A DNA stretch of 64,000 bases from Prosapia bicincta (taxonomy: Eukaryota; Arthropoda; Insecta; Hemiptera; Cercopidae), in contig JBAIZL010000010.1 of the NCBI GenBank assembly GCA_036971475.1, positions 9,781,526-9,845,525 of the forward strand, in the 5' to 3' direction. Under the pieces are notes generated by a model that did not search any database, had not been told where the DNA came from, and saw only the letters and a list, made by a program, of their open reading frames with translations. This document shows, piece after piece, positions 45,981 to 56,343 of the stretch (the first letter of the stretch is position 1; the number at the start of each line of letters is the position of its first letter). Made by a program: the position numbers and the translations under genes.

Positions 45981-46690
45981 AAGGAGCACCAATGGGTACT
46001 AGGATGGCCCCGTCATACGCAAACCTGTAGTACATGGGTAATATGGAAGCAGAATTCCTAAAAACTCCAACACACCAACCATTATGTTGGTACAGATATA
46101 TAGACGACATCTTCGTAATTTGGACACAGGGACTCTCAACGCTGGAAAGTTTTTTGATAGGCTTATCGCTATTCTCTACACTTCAATTCACCTGGGAGAA
46201 ATCTACAGCAATAATCACCTTCTTAGATGTAGATGCAACAATCAGAGATGAGAATATCTATACAGGTGTCCACATCAAACCGACAAACCATCTACAATAC
46301 CTACATTTCAATAGCAACCACCCTATGAATATAAAAAGGTCCATACCATACAGTCAGGCAATCAGGGGCAAGAAAATTTGTTCCAACGATAGAGCATTGG
46401 AGGACTTTAATAGAAAGACCTTACTAGCTTTCCAAAAAAGAGGATATCCTAAACAACTTGTTGAGGATCAAATCCGCATAGCTCAGTCATCTGATGAACC
46501 CAGACCACCTATGGAAGACAACAAACTGTCTTTAGTTACAGATTACCATCCAGGCCTACAGAAGCTGAACAAAATATTAAAGGATGGCTTCAAGATTCTT
46601 CAAGCTTCCACCCACACCAAAGATCTTTTCTCAAATCCACCACATATTTGGTTCAGAGAACCTTTAAATTTGAAAAATATTTGAGTACAT
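45960..46690 (+). pseudogene. PLE-3 reverse transcriptase, second part
   Basis: It continues KGAPMGTRMAPSYANL, then an in-frame TAG at 46028-46030, MGNMEAEFL, RYIDDIFVIW (catalytic YIDD), TFLDVDATI and KPTNHLQYLHFNSNHP. The frame is lost again near 46680. With a stop in the palm and two frameshifts the enzyme cannot be made. Confidence 0.85.
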
Positions 46691-47165
46691 CCAAAATTGA
46701 AGTACTGATCCAAGTACTGAAAAATCGCCTAAACTTCCTCATGGCTCCTTTCCGTGCAATATACCTGGATGCAAGACATGTCCAATGCACATCCCAACAA
46801 AAAGTTTGCGTAGCCCAGCAACCAATGTGGACTCCAAGATTCAGGGTCAACATACTTGTACATCCAAAAATGTAATATACCAGTTGCAATGTAAATTTTG
46901 CCTGGCATAGTACATAGGCCTTACCACAGATGGTCTGAGCATTCGAATGAATGGCCACAGACATGACGTTGGAACCATGAACATAGACAGGCCAATCGCT
47001 CAACACGCTGCTAGTCACAACATCACATCTTTCAATGATTGTTATACCACCAAAATAATTAAAGCCCTCCCCCCTGATTGCAACCCTTCAGAATTGAGAA
47101 GATGGGAGTTATCATACCAGTGGTACACCAAATCTAGAGAGCCTCCTAACCTCAACATCAGATAA
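46690..47165 (+). pseudogene. PLE-3 GIY-YIG endonuclease, broken
   Basis: Frames here read PCNIPGCKTC-like cysteine pairs, VIYQLQCKFC, then TAG at 46908-46910 directly before YIGLTTDGLSIRMNGHR. It then reads MNIDRPIAQHAASHNI and RRWELSYQWYTKSREPPNLN, ending TAA at 47163-47165. This is a GIY-YIG domain with preceding Cys motifs, of a different PLE lineage from PLE-1 (GLTTDGLS rather than GQTGR). The stop falls inside the active-site strand. Confidence 0.8.
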
Positions 47166-47360
47166 AACTCCTTTTATCTTCCCCCTAACTTCTACCATTT
47201 TTAACAACTTCATTTATCTTCCTTCTGACAGACTATTAATATCTAATTTCAAATAATCAATATTTATACAAATCACATATAGCACTTTATCATAAACTAT
47301 AAATCAGTGAATCTTTGACATTTGGATATTTATACACATCTGTGGTTCACTTTAGTCTTT

Positions 47361-47407
47361 TCTTTTTTGATTGACAAAGATCATTTTTGATCGAAATATT
47401 TCAAAAG
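47361..47407 (+). ncRNA. Hammerhead-ribozyme-like motif (family H2, right end)
   Basis: TTTTTGA pairs with TCAAAAG (stem I). TTGACAA stands for the core (C3 to T, G8 to A). Extra A, GATCA-TTTT-TGATC, GAAA, ATAT, T17 follow. Stems intact, core mutated. Confidence 0.45.
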
Positions 47408-47520
47408 TGTGTTAAGTTTTAATATGTGTTTATTTATTTATTTCCAAGAGATTGCAGTTTTGGACTATTGCCATTAGGTAAGTCTGTCAGTCTCCTATCT
47501 AGTCAAAAATTCCTATCTAT

Positions 47521-47531
47521 CTATCTATCTA

Positions 47532-47617
<86 letters not shown>

Positions 47618-47816
47618 TTAGTTTTGGTTGGTAAAGATTATTTAGATTTTTTGGACTAGGAGACTGACAGACTTACCTTGGTAAGAGTCCACTCTGTAGT
47701 CTTGAAATAGAAACACATAAAATCACTTAACCAATAGAGACAGACTCTTACCAAGGTAAGTCTGTCAGTCTCCTAGTCCAAAAAATCTAAATAATCTTTA
47801 CCAACCAAAACTAACC

Positions 47817-47888
<72 letters not shown>

Positions 47889-48115
47889 TTAGTTCTAGTA
47901 GAGCTTAAAGCTTATTTACTAATTTTTGGACTAGGTAGGAGACGGACAGACTTACCTAATGGAAATAGTAATCTTTCTTGGCTGATGAAGATCATTTTTG
48001 ATCGAAATATTTCAATAGTGTGTTAAGTTTTTATATCTGTTTATTTCCAAGAGATTGCAGTTTTGGACTATTGCCATTAGGTAAGTCTGTCAGTCTCCTA
48101 TCTAGTCCACAAATT

Positions 48116-48186
<71 letters not shown>

Positions 48187-48190
48187 ATTT
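47521..48190. repeat. PLE end copies, 80-bp hairpin and (TA)n tracts
   Basis: (TA)n runs at about 47537-47614, 47820-47886 and 48118-48184 separate three blocks. The first is a hairpin with arms of about 80 bases (47622-47695 and 47742-47815; AAGTCTGTCAGTCTCCTAGT). The second is an inverted partial end (47890-47970). The third is another + strand PLE end (47973-48115) with a hammerhead-like motif and TTGCAGTTTTGGACTATTGC. Confidence 0.8.
47973..48020 (+). ncRNA. Hammerhead-ribozyme-like motif (family H2)
   Basis: TTGG pairs with TCAA (one wobble), canonical CTGATGA core (47982-47988), extra A, GATCA-TTTT-TGATC, GAAA (48004-48007), ATAT, T17. Core complete. Confidence 0.6.
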
Positions 48191-48502
48191 TATTAGATTT
48201 CAGTATGAAATTTTAAAATAAAAAGTATATTGTGTTATATAAAAAAATATATTTCTACTTATCATAAGTAAGGAAATTATGAATAGTTAGCCAGTGTGTT
48301 GTGTCATGTTTCTGAGGATGGGTATTCGGTAACCAAAACGTACATAAGACTAAGAATCAAAATATTTGTGGGTAGAGATTTTTTGTATTATTTATTAAAA
48401 TAAAGCCGTTTTCATAGTAATTTGTTATGTTAACTTTTAAAACTGATATTTATATGTTATTTCTAAAAAAATCTTCAATGTCTTTTTTATTCTGTGAATT
48501 AG

Positions 48503-48667
48503 GGCACAAATGTAGATGATGCTAAGGTTTTAATTGCATCCTCTGGGATGAAGATTTTACCAAGTGACAACCTTGATGAAGCCGCACGTCTTGCTGTTAA
48601 ATTGTCTTCAATTGTTGGTCTTGCTCGAGCGGCCAAGTTAGATGTCAATTTTGAGATTCCAATTTAA
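48503..48667 (+). CDS. SUCLA2: Succinyl-CoA ligase beta subunit, last coding exon
   Basis: The acceptor is AATTAG (to 48502). The exon encodes [35 protein letters not shown] and a C-terminus ending [10 protein letters not shown], then TAA at 48665-48667. [11 protein letters not shown] across the junction and the VDVKF-LPI type tail match SUCLA2; SUCLG2 ends earlier with a different tail. The five visible exons total 752 coding bases in one continuous frame. A donor-like GTAAGT begins at 48670, two bases after the stop. Confidence 0.95.
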   Translation, partial: GTNVDDAKVLIASSGMKILPSDNLDEAARLAVKLSSIVGLARAAKLDVNFEIPI

Positions 48668-48669
48668 AT

Positions 48670-49882
48670 GTAAGTAATGATTTTAATGTACATTTTACGA
48701 ACATTACTTATTTCTTTAAAAGAACAATCTGACCACATTTCTATTTTGTAAATAGAATAAATGTCACAGGTTTCATCATATAAAAGAATAAAAGCTTTTG
48801 ACCAGTTGAGAACTGTCCTAGTCGGTGACCTCTCTAGTTGAAAGACCCTTCTATGATAAATCAATAGACTTTTACTAATCCACACTCGATTACATTAGAC
48901 CCTGTTTAAATACCACTATGTGAGAAATGGCTTTCAAGCTAAACATTATAACAACATAAGCTGACCCAAAGCATCGTGCTGTGTACTGTACTGAAACAGA
49001 AATTAAAAAGAATGCAAAACGTTTGTTAAAAAATCTTAGGAATTTTACCAATTTTTAAGAGCTTTGTTTAATCTGTTTGTAAATATCTCTATACTTTGTT
49101 ATTGGGAGTTGAAAATTTGTTCTATTTTACTTCGATCCAGTATATTTTTAATTATTAAAAAATAGAACACACATTTTGCTCTAAATTTTTAGTTTAAGGA
49201 TGGAAATAAGTATTGTGAGGGGTAGGAAATATTATTGGATTTGGTGAGTAAAAGCCCGTTGCATTTAGGTTGCTGAAGGTGATGGCTTATCATTTGGCTT
49301 TTGCCATGAAATATTTTCAGATCTTTAACTTCTTTGGAGCTACCACAAAAATATAGTATATAGTTGGTTGCTATTTGAATGACTTGAGTGGCAGATATCG
49401 TCTTAAAGGTAATGTAAAGGTTGAGTTACGAAAGATGTTAGGGTCTTTGACCAAGTCATCACCTTTGTATGACCTAAATACAAAAACCTTTTTAAAATAA
49501 ACTTTGTACCATATTTTATGTCTTTGCATAATTATTACTTGTTTTGTTTTACAAAAATATCTTTACAGGTTAGATTTAACAACTATCTTTAAATAGTAAA
49601 ATTTATCAATATATGTATTTTATACCTTTGAGATAAATTTATATTTTGATTAGAATAAAAAAATTTAATTTATGTAATGTTAAAAAACTTCTGTACTAGC
49701 ATAATATTTATATAAATAAAAACTATGGTTAAATTTAGTTTGCACTAGGTAAGTTTCTCAAATAATTCTACAATACTGCAAATATAAGTTTTGAGATATA
49801 ATGTATATAAAGAAGCCAGAATATTGTGTTTAATTGCTTATGCTGTATGTTATAAAATTATTATTATTTTATTGTTTTTCAG
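48670..49882 (+). other. SUCLA2: Probable intron in the 3'UTR
   Basis: GTAAGT at 48670, immediately after the stop codon, and TTGTTTTTCAG ending at 49882, with AT-rich sequence between. No coding content or repeats. If spliced, the stop codon would lie at the very end of its exon, too close to the junction to trigger nonsense-mediated decay. Unspliced read-through is the alternative. Confidence 0.45.
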
Positions 49883-50860
49883 ATCTAGTCAGTAATAATT
49901 TAAATTTGAAAGCAAGACTTCTATAAAATAGTGTCACCAAAAGACAGATGGTTTCAAGAACAATTCCTACTTAGATATATGATGTAGTGTTTCCATTAAT
50001 TTAAATGCATTGGCACTACTTTTATCTATTCAAAATACTCAAAATATTTAAGTTTTTAGCTTTGTTAAAGAGGTGTAAAAATGTATTAGGTAATTAATTT
50101 TCAGTGTAGGATTGTTGTAGGAATTCTAATCTCTTTATGATTTATCAGGGTTGTGGAAAGCTTTACCATGCCTTCACCTTAGAAGATTTGATTAATACAA
50201 TTTATTATTTAACTCAAAGTTGTTGTTTTAAACAAGTGTATTTAATTTATTAGCAAAATTTCTGTATATATTTATTTTAAAAATAATGGCACATGTCATA
50301 TTATTGTTTCTTTTTTCCATGTTAATGTAACATCTAAAAATTTTATTTTCAGAAGTTAATATACTGCCTGTGTATTTATTAAATATATTGTTATTGCTAT
50401 TTATATATTTGTTGTGTTTTATTAATTTCCTGATAACAGTTAGCATATAGTTGATAGCTAATTGTCTATTATCTGAACTTCCAACATAACCAACAAGTGT
50501 CCACCCGGATTGAATCCTGTTTTGGTTAAGGTTCATTTAATGCATCTGCTGTGGACATTTTTTTCCTGCTGTGGTATTGTTTTGTTTATACAATGCATAC
50601 TGATGTGATAAAATACCCAGGTGAAACTGTTACAACTGTATAGAAGTATTTGATAATATTGTAAACTTATGATTGGAGTTCTATTCAAATGCTGCATGAG
50701 CCCAACAAAACTCATCATCATCCAAAGCTTGGTTGATCCTAAGACACTGAAGATCTAATGAAATTATATATTTAAAGTATGCTCAGTTATACAAGAAGAA
50801 ATGATTAATTGTGTTGCAGATTGTTACGAAACAAGCAATAAAATGTAACGAGTTAATCGG
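49883..50860 (+). other. SUCLA2: Probable SUCLA2 3'UTR exon with AATAAA
   Basis: Sequence downstream of the proposed acceptor, AT-rich and without coding frames of note. A canonical AATAAA lies at 50837-50842. The exact cleavage site is not visible. Confidence 0.4.
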
Positions 50861-51276
50861 TATAATTTCCTATTCAGTTATTTGTACTTTGTTATAAAGT
50901 GGTGCCTAAAAACTTTTTGCTATTTAGATTCTTTTAGTTAATCAGTAAAATTGACTTTCCTAAATACAATTGTGTCTGATTGTACCAAAATTACTATCAA
51001 TTATTAGATACATATGTTCAGCATCTTCTGAGCTATATACATTAAAAACCTATATCTTAGAAAAGATTTAAATCGCCTATATCTTAATTTATAATCAATA
51101 CAACTTAATTTGTTGTTAGGAACTTTTTATACAACTTAAAGTTTTAAATCAACTAAAAAAAACAAATATTTCCCTCATATAGGCTTTCCTCTTTACTTTA
51201 TAGCAGTATCATGTTTGACTATATAGTCTGATGTATATACAGGTGAAAAAAATTCTGGCATGTACAAAACTATTAT

Positions 51277-52610
51277 GTACTCTTTGTGAAATTTTGCCTG
51301 TGGATAGACACATTGTGACGTCTTCCCACACCATTAAAAAACATGGTAAAGAAGATGTACTCTTTGTGAAGTTTTACCTATGAAGTCATCTGTGGGTACA
51401 CACATTGTGATGTCTTCCCACACCATAAAGACATGGTAAAGAGTATGTACTCTTTGTGAAGACTTACCTGTAGGTAGACACATTGTGACGTCTTCCCACA
51501 CCATAAAGACATGGTAAAGAGTATGTACTCTTTGTGAAGACTTACCTGTGGGTAGACACATTGTGATGTCTTCCCACACCATAAAGACATGGTAAAGAGT
51601 ATGTACTCTTTGTGAAGACTTACCTGTGGGTAGACACATTGTGATGTCTTCCCACACCATAAAGACATGGTAAAGAGTATGTATTCTTTGTGAAGACTTA
51701 CCTGTGGGTAGACACATTGTGATGTCTTCCCACACCATAAAGACATGGTAAAGAGTATGTACTCTTTGTGAAGACTTACCTGTGGGTAGACACATTGTGA
51801 TGTCTTCCCACACCATAAAGACATGGTAAAGAGTATGTACACTTTGTGAAGTTTTACCTGTGAAGTCACCATTGGGTAGACACATTGTGATGTCTGCCCA
51901 CACCATACAGACATGGTAATGAGTATGTACTCTTTGTGAAGTCACCTGTGGGTAGACATATTGTGATATCTTCCCACACCATAAAGACATGGTAAAGACT
52001 ATGTACTCTTTGTGAAGTTTTACCTGTGAACTCATCTGTGGGTACACACATTGTGATGTCTTCCCACACCATAAAGACATGGTAAAGACTATGTACTCTT
52101 TGTGAAGATTTACCTGTGAAATCACCTGTGGGTAGACACATTGTGACGTCTTCCCACACCATAAAGACATGGTAAAGAGTATGTATTCTTTGTGAAGTTT
52201 TACCTGTGAACTCATCTGTGGGTACCACATTGTGATGTCTTCCCACGCCATAAAGACATGGTAAAGACTATGTACTCTTTGTGAAGATTTACCTGTGAAA
52301 TCACCTGTGGGTAGACACATTGTGACGTCTTCCCACACCATAAAGACATGGTAAAGAGTATGTACTCTCTGTGAAGTCCACTGTGGGTAGACACATTGTG
52401 ATGTCTTCCCACACCATAAAGACATGGTAAAGAGTATGTACACTTTGTGAAGTTTTACCTGTGAAGTCACCATTGGGTAAACATATTGTGATGTCTGCCC
52501 ACACCATACAGACATGGTAATGAGTATGTACTCTTTGTGAAGTCACCTGTGGGTAGACATATTGTGATGTCTTCCCACGCCATAAAGACGTGGTAAAGAG
52601 TATGTACTCT
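51277..52610. repeat. 78/93-bp tandem array, about 15 copies
   Basis: The unit ATTGTGATGTCTTCCCACAC-CATAAAGACATGGTAAAGA repeats with two spacings. The 78-bp units read GAAGACTTACCTGTGGGTAGA. The longer units add TTTTACCTGTGAAGTCATC. A block at about 51837-51960 recurs 600 bases on (52437-52560). Because 78 is 3 x 26, long minus-strand frames stay open (up to 393 codons), made of a 26-residue repeat. I see no signal peptide or non-repeat ends, so I do not call a gene. It is downstream of the SUCLA2 poly(A) signal. Confidence 0.93.
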
Positions 52611-52949
52611 TATTTGTCTTTAAGTTATCAGATTGTCATGCCAGTTCATGAATCATTTTTCTTGAACCGTTGAGGTAGAAGGAGTTACAACCTCACCTAA
52701 TATTCTCAACCTTGATATTGGAAATTTATATTGCTTTTTTAATATTTCACAACCTAAACATTGTTTAAAAAGATCTTTAACTTGATGCTTCTGACGCTTT
52801 CATTAAGGGGTACCTTTATTGTGTTTTGGTACAGTCTACTTCCACTCCGGACTCTGAGAAATGCAATATTATGCATATTATATATATTAAAATAACAATA
52901 AATTTTGTAAGTTTTTAATTAAACCTAGGCTATAATTATTCTTGCTATA
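52611..52949. other. Unremarkable AT-rich stretch
   Basis: Between the array and the next PLE relic. No features recognised. Confidence 0.5.
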
Positions 52950-54090
52950 TTAACACAAGGTCACAGTAATGGTTTGGTCACCCGCAACTCAAATTTCTAT
53001 TCACAACCAGATGGCCTACCCATGGGAAGTCCTATCAGCAGTATCCTAAGCAAAATTTTCCTACAACACATAGAAAACACCAAGATACTCGCAAACAATA
53101 AACACATACACAAAGTCATTTACTGGCACAGATACGTCGATGATATAACACTCTACAGAGGCAACACCCGGCAATGCAAATACTCCTCACCTATCCCTAA
53201 ACTTCTTCGACCTCACCATAACAAAAAGCCACACACAAAAACACAGCTTCAACATTTACAGGAAACCCATAACGACAGACACACTTATCCACAACACATC
53301 AAACCACCCTATCCAACACAAACACCCTGCCTTCAGATTCATGCTCCATAGACTTAAAGAAGTCCCAATGACCACAGAAAACATAAACAAAGAACTGGAC
53401 ACCATTAAATATTTAGGATACACAAATGGATACAACACTACAATAATAGACAAACTATGTCCCAATATACAAAAAAATACTAAAATTAACACTACAGGGA
53501 AGAAAATAAATACATCACAATACCATAGCCTACATAAACAGAACATCAATTAAAATAGCCCACAAATTAAAAAAAAAAAACAGGATACATAATAGCATAC
53601 AAAACCACAGAGCACTTAATATAAATAGAGATGAGACGGCGAAAGGCCCTGTGAAGCAGGCTTACCCAGCCAAGATGGCGGCCCCCTCCACTTTCCGACC
53701 CAGTACCTTGAAGTACTGAGCGCTACGTCAAGCTCTGTTCACGTTTTTTTCGATGTTCTATGCGTGTTGTGCTGTACGTGTTTGAAGCAATGTGTACGAT
53801 GAAGTTGTAGCATATTTTATAATTGTCATGTTATTTCCTTTGTGATTTGGTACGAAACACTCTTGCACTCAAACACCAACTCAGCATTCTATAATCACAT
53901 AAAAGAAACAGGACACAAATATACAGATATTTACCATAACCTAGAAATCTTACACATCAACAAAAAAGGACCACATCTCAACGCACTAAAATAATATGAA
54001 ATTTACAAACGTACAAAATACACACATATTAAACGAACAAACCCAATAAAAATCACACATACTATTGAAAACCTTCATAAACTAATGTAA
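52950..54090 (+). pseudogene. Penelope-like element 4 relic, RT palm plus C-terminus
   Basis: The first frame reads PDGLPMGSPISSILSKIFLQ and WHRYVDDITLY (catalytic YVDD). A frameshift near 53190 continues FLDLTITKSHTQ, YRKPITTDTL and HRLKEVPMTTENINKEL. After 53600 about 240 bases of unrelated GC-richer DNA (CCAAGATGGCGGCC) replace the connector and GIY-YIG core. The C-terminal part resumes at about 53880 with FYNHIKETGHKY, NLEILHINKKGPH and YEIYKRTKYTHILNEQT. The copy is dead. Confidence 0.8.
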
Positions 54091-54654
54091 AAGTGATTAA
54101 TACTGGTTATAGTTTCTGACTCTTAAAATTACTTTTTTATATCATACTTTTGAGTTACATAAGCAAACAAAATCTGAGTTGGTTAACACTATATCAAGTT
54201 GTACTATAACTTCAAAATATTGGATATTAGAAAATGTTTATGTTAGCTAATAACAATTTCACAGTAAAATTCTGTGAGCACTATATGACATACAAGTAGC
54301 AAAAAACAACAAAAACTTCAAGAAATATAATAATAAGCTACTTTAAAAGTTTTTAATTCAGTAGTTATATCCAATAACACCCTTTCGATAACATTGTAAT
54401 CATCTTAACATGGTCTTATGCAGCAATCTAATAAACTGAATTTAGCCAAAGGCTCATATCACACCCACTCAGAGTCAATCAGGAAAGCCTAAGTCAATCA
54501 TGCATTTTTGCCAATTAATAAACAAGAGTTAAACAGTGTTGTAACCATCACTGGGATAGCGGGGATACAGGATAGTTTTTAGGACACCAAATTGATGGTA
54601 GTCAAATTAAACTTATTGACAATATTTATAGTGCAAAACTCGGATAAACTAATG
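54091..54654. other. AT-rich stretch with a weak hammerhead-like segment
   Basis: About 54370-54415 on the minus strand reads AAGATGATTACAATGTTATCG-AAAG, resembling the PLE-end motif at 4798-4846 but without a good core. Nothing else is seen. Confidence 0.3.
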
Positions 54655-54966
54655 GTCTAGAGCAGGGACCAACTAATTCCATACATACATCAATAAGCCA
54701 AATGTAGGTAATACGTATTTTGTATAGTATTTACTGTATATGACAATATGAATCAATAAACATTACGCAAAAATGTTTATGTACGTTTAATATCAACCTT
54801 GATGTACAAACGATCAAAATAAGAATAATATTAAATTTTTACTAAAATTAAAAATTACTAAACTAAGTAATTACTAACTGACGCGTTTCAAAACAATCGT
54901 TTCTTTTACGAAGCAAAGCCTTTACTGGCGGCATACATGTTAGTTACAAAGGATGTCGGGATGGAT

Positions 54967-55519
54967 TTATGACTGTAGAAGTGGGTGATTTTTGGGTTTG
55001 CTCTGTGTAATGGAAAAGGAGTTGTGCTCAAAGTGTATGTGGTTATTTAATATGTGTTCTTTATCTGTTGGATAATGTTTGCATATCTCATATTTTTCTA
55101 AAGTTGTAAGTTTTTTACTTTGTTTTAATGTGTGGAGTATGTTTAAATTAGTATGTATGTCCGTGTGTGTGTGTTGCATGATTTTAGGTATATTGCGTAG
55201 CTGGATTTTGGGTTTGGTTTCTTTGGGCAATGTGTTCATCGAAGCGTGTATAAAATGACCTACCGGTTTGGCCAATATAGTAGCTGGGATAATGAATACA
55301 TGTTAATTTGTAAATACCGGATAGTTTGCATTTGTCTGTTTGTTTTTGAAAGGGTTGTATATGCTGTCTTAAAGTGTCTGTTGTTTTGTAAGATATTTGG
55401 TAGTGAAGTTTTTTGAATGTGGAGGAGATTTTGTTGTGGTAGGTGAGGGATATGTATTTGTTGTTTTTTGTGTGGTTTGTCTGCGTGGCTGCTTGATGAT
55501 GTTTGGGTTTAATTTTCAT
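54967..55519 (-). pseudogene. PLE GIY-YIG fragment (copy 5) nested in hAT-2
   Basis: 55519-55184 reads HYQISYKTTDTLRQHI (connector) then SGIYKLTCIHYPSYYIGQTG, RSFYTRFDEHIAQ, with GIY, YIG, Arg and EH in place. A frameshift near 55190-55260 moves the rest (HTHTDIHTNLNILHTLKQS, TTLEKYEICKHY, HILNNHIHFEH) to a second frame ending at 54967. RT is absent. A hammerhead-like remnant (GTTTT-GAAACGCGTC) lies at about 54885-54940. Confidence 0.8.
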
Positions 55520-55879
55520 GAGTATGATTGTATGTTGGTAGCTATTTGGTTGAGCAATCTATTTTATTGTATATTTTAATGTATTTTAGCGTGGGTATAT
55601 TGATTAGGCGGTGTAACATGTGATTACACTGTATTCACTTAGTTAAGTAATTTTTAAATATAGTTTAATCAGTGACTTCAAGATGATTACATGAAGCAAC
55701 ATTAAGTTTTTGTTTGTTATTGAATCATGTTGTTTCCGCTAATTAGAACAGAGTATTGGAAAAAACCAATTTATTTACTAACACTAGTAGCTCACATAAA
55801 GATGGAATGAACAAATATAATATATTTACATATAAAATCATCCAGTATGTAGGCTAAACATGCTTACCTAATTCGCTTA

Positions 55880-56160
55880 ATGAGAAAATGGTGAAGGGGA
55901 GCTACAATCATTCAACAGTTCATCAAAATCAATCTGAATTGAAGTGGTTGTAACCTTTAGCAGATCTCGAAGATGGTTGTCTGTGAGTCTGTTAGTGTGA
56001 GTTTATTTTATAAATTTCATTGTTGTAAAGGTGCACTCTCATAGGCATGTCCTTCCAAACGAAACTATTTTTCTATCAAAGACATATAGTCTGGGATATT
56101 TCTCCTCGACCACTTGACTCCAAAATGCAGTAGCAGTTTCTGTCCTTGTCTGTAAAAATG
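55880..56160 (-). pseudogene. hAT-2 transposase dimerisation domain, with stops
   Basis: The minus strand reads RTETATAFWSQVVEEKYPRL, KIVSFGRTCL-stop-ECTFTTMKFIK, NRLTDNHLRDLLKVTTTS and IDFDELL. This is the hATC region of the GTF2IRD2/ZBED-like Charlie group ('FW----EKYP-L', 'ESAFSTMK-IK---R-RLTD-HL'). Two stops interrupt it. Confidence 0.8.
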
Positions 56161-56343
56161 GGTCATATGCAAGTCACAGATCTCTTACTGGTGGTAGGAG
56201 CCATGTTCACCTATAGCCTATATCAACCTATATTTTTGTGTTTAACATTTATTAATAAAACAATAATTTAATGTTTTTAACATTCATTTGGGGCAGCATA
56301 AAAGCAGGTCGCGGGCCTCTAATTGGCCATCCCTGGTCTAGAG

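Larger units (their letters stand above)
45025..47520 (+). mobile_element. Penelope-like element 3, with inverted left end
   Basis: The left end (45025-45142) is an inverted copy of the right end (47361-47500). Both share the hammerhead-like motif, CCAAGAGATTGCAGTTTTGG and GACTATTGCCATTAGGTAAG. The coding body lies between them on the + strand. A fragment of the Tigger relic is lodged between left end and body. (TA)n tracts flank both sides. Inverted plus direct ends are a known PLE arrangement. Confidence 0.8.
54663..56335 (-). mobile_element. hAT (Charlie-like) transposon with exact 8-bp TSD
   Basis: GTCTAGAG at 54655-54662 and again at 56336-56343 flank the element, an exact 8-bp target duplication. 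The ends start CAGGGACCAACTAATTCC and, inverted, CAGGGATGGCCAATTAGAGG, typical of hAT. A decayed transposase C-terminus lies on the minus strand, and a PLE endonuclease fragment is nested inside. Confidence 0.9.

Noticed and set aside
47426..47659. Frame rich in YIYIYI
   Set aside because: It is a translation of a (TA)n microsatellite with PLE-end sequence.
25170..48667. Assigning the host gene to the GTP-specific beta subunit (SUCLG2)
   Set aside because: [27 protein letters not shown] and the C-terminal NFEIPI follow the ATP-specific SUCLA2 pattern, not SUCLG2.
51334..52515. 393-codon minus-strand frame with 26-residue repeats
   Set aside because: It is explained by the 78-bp tandem repeat. 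There is no start context, signal peptide or unique end, and a second frame is also long.
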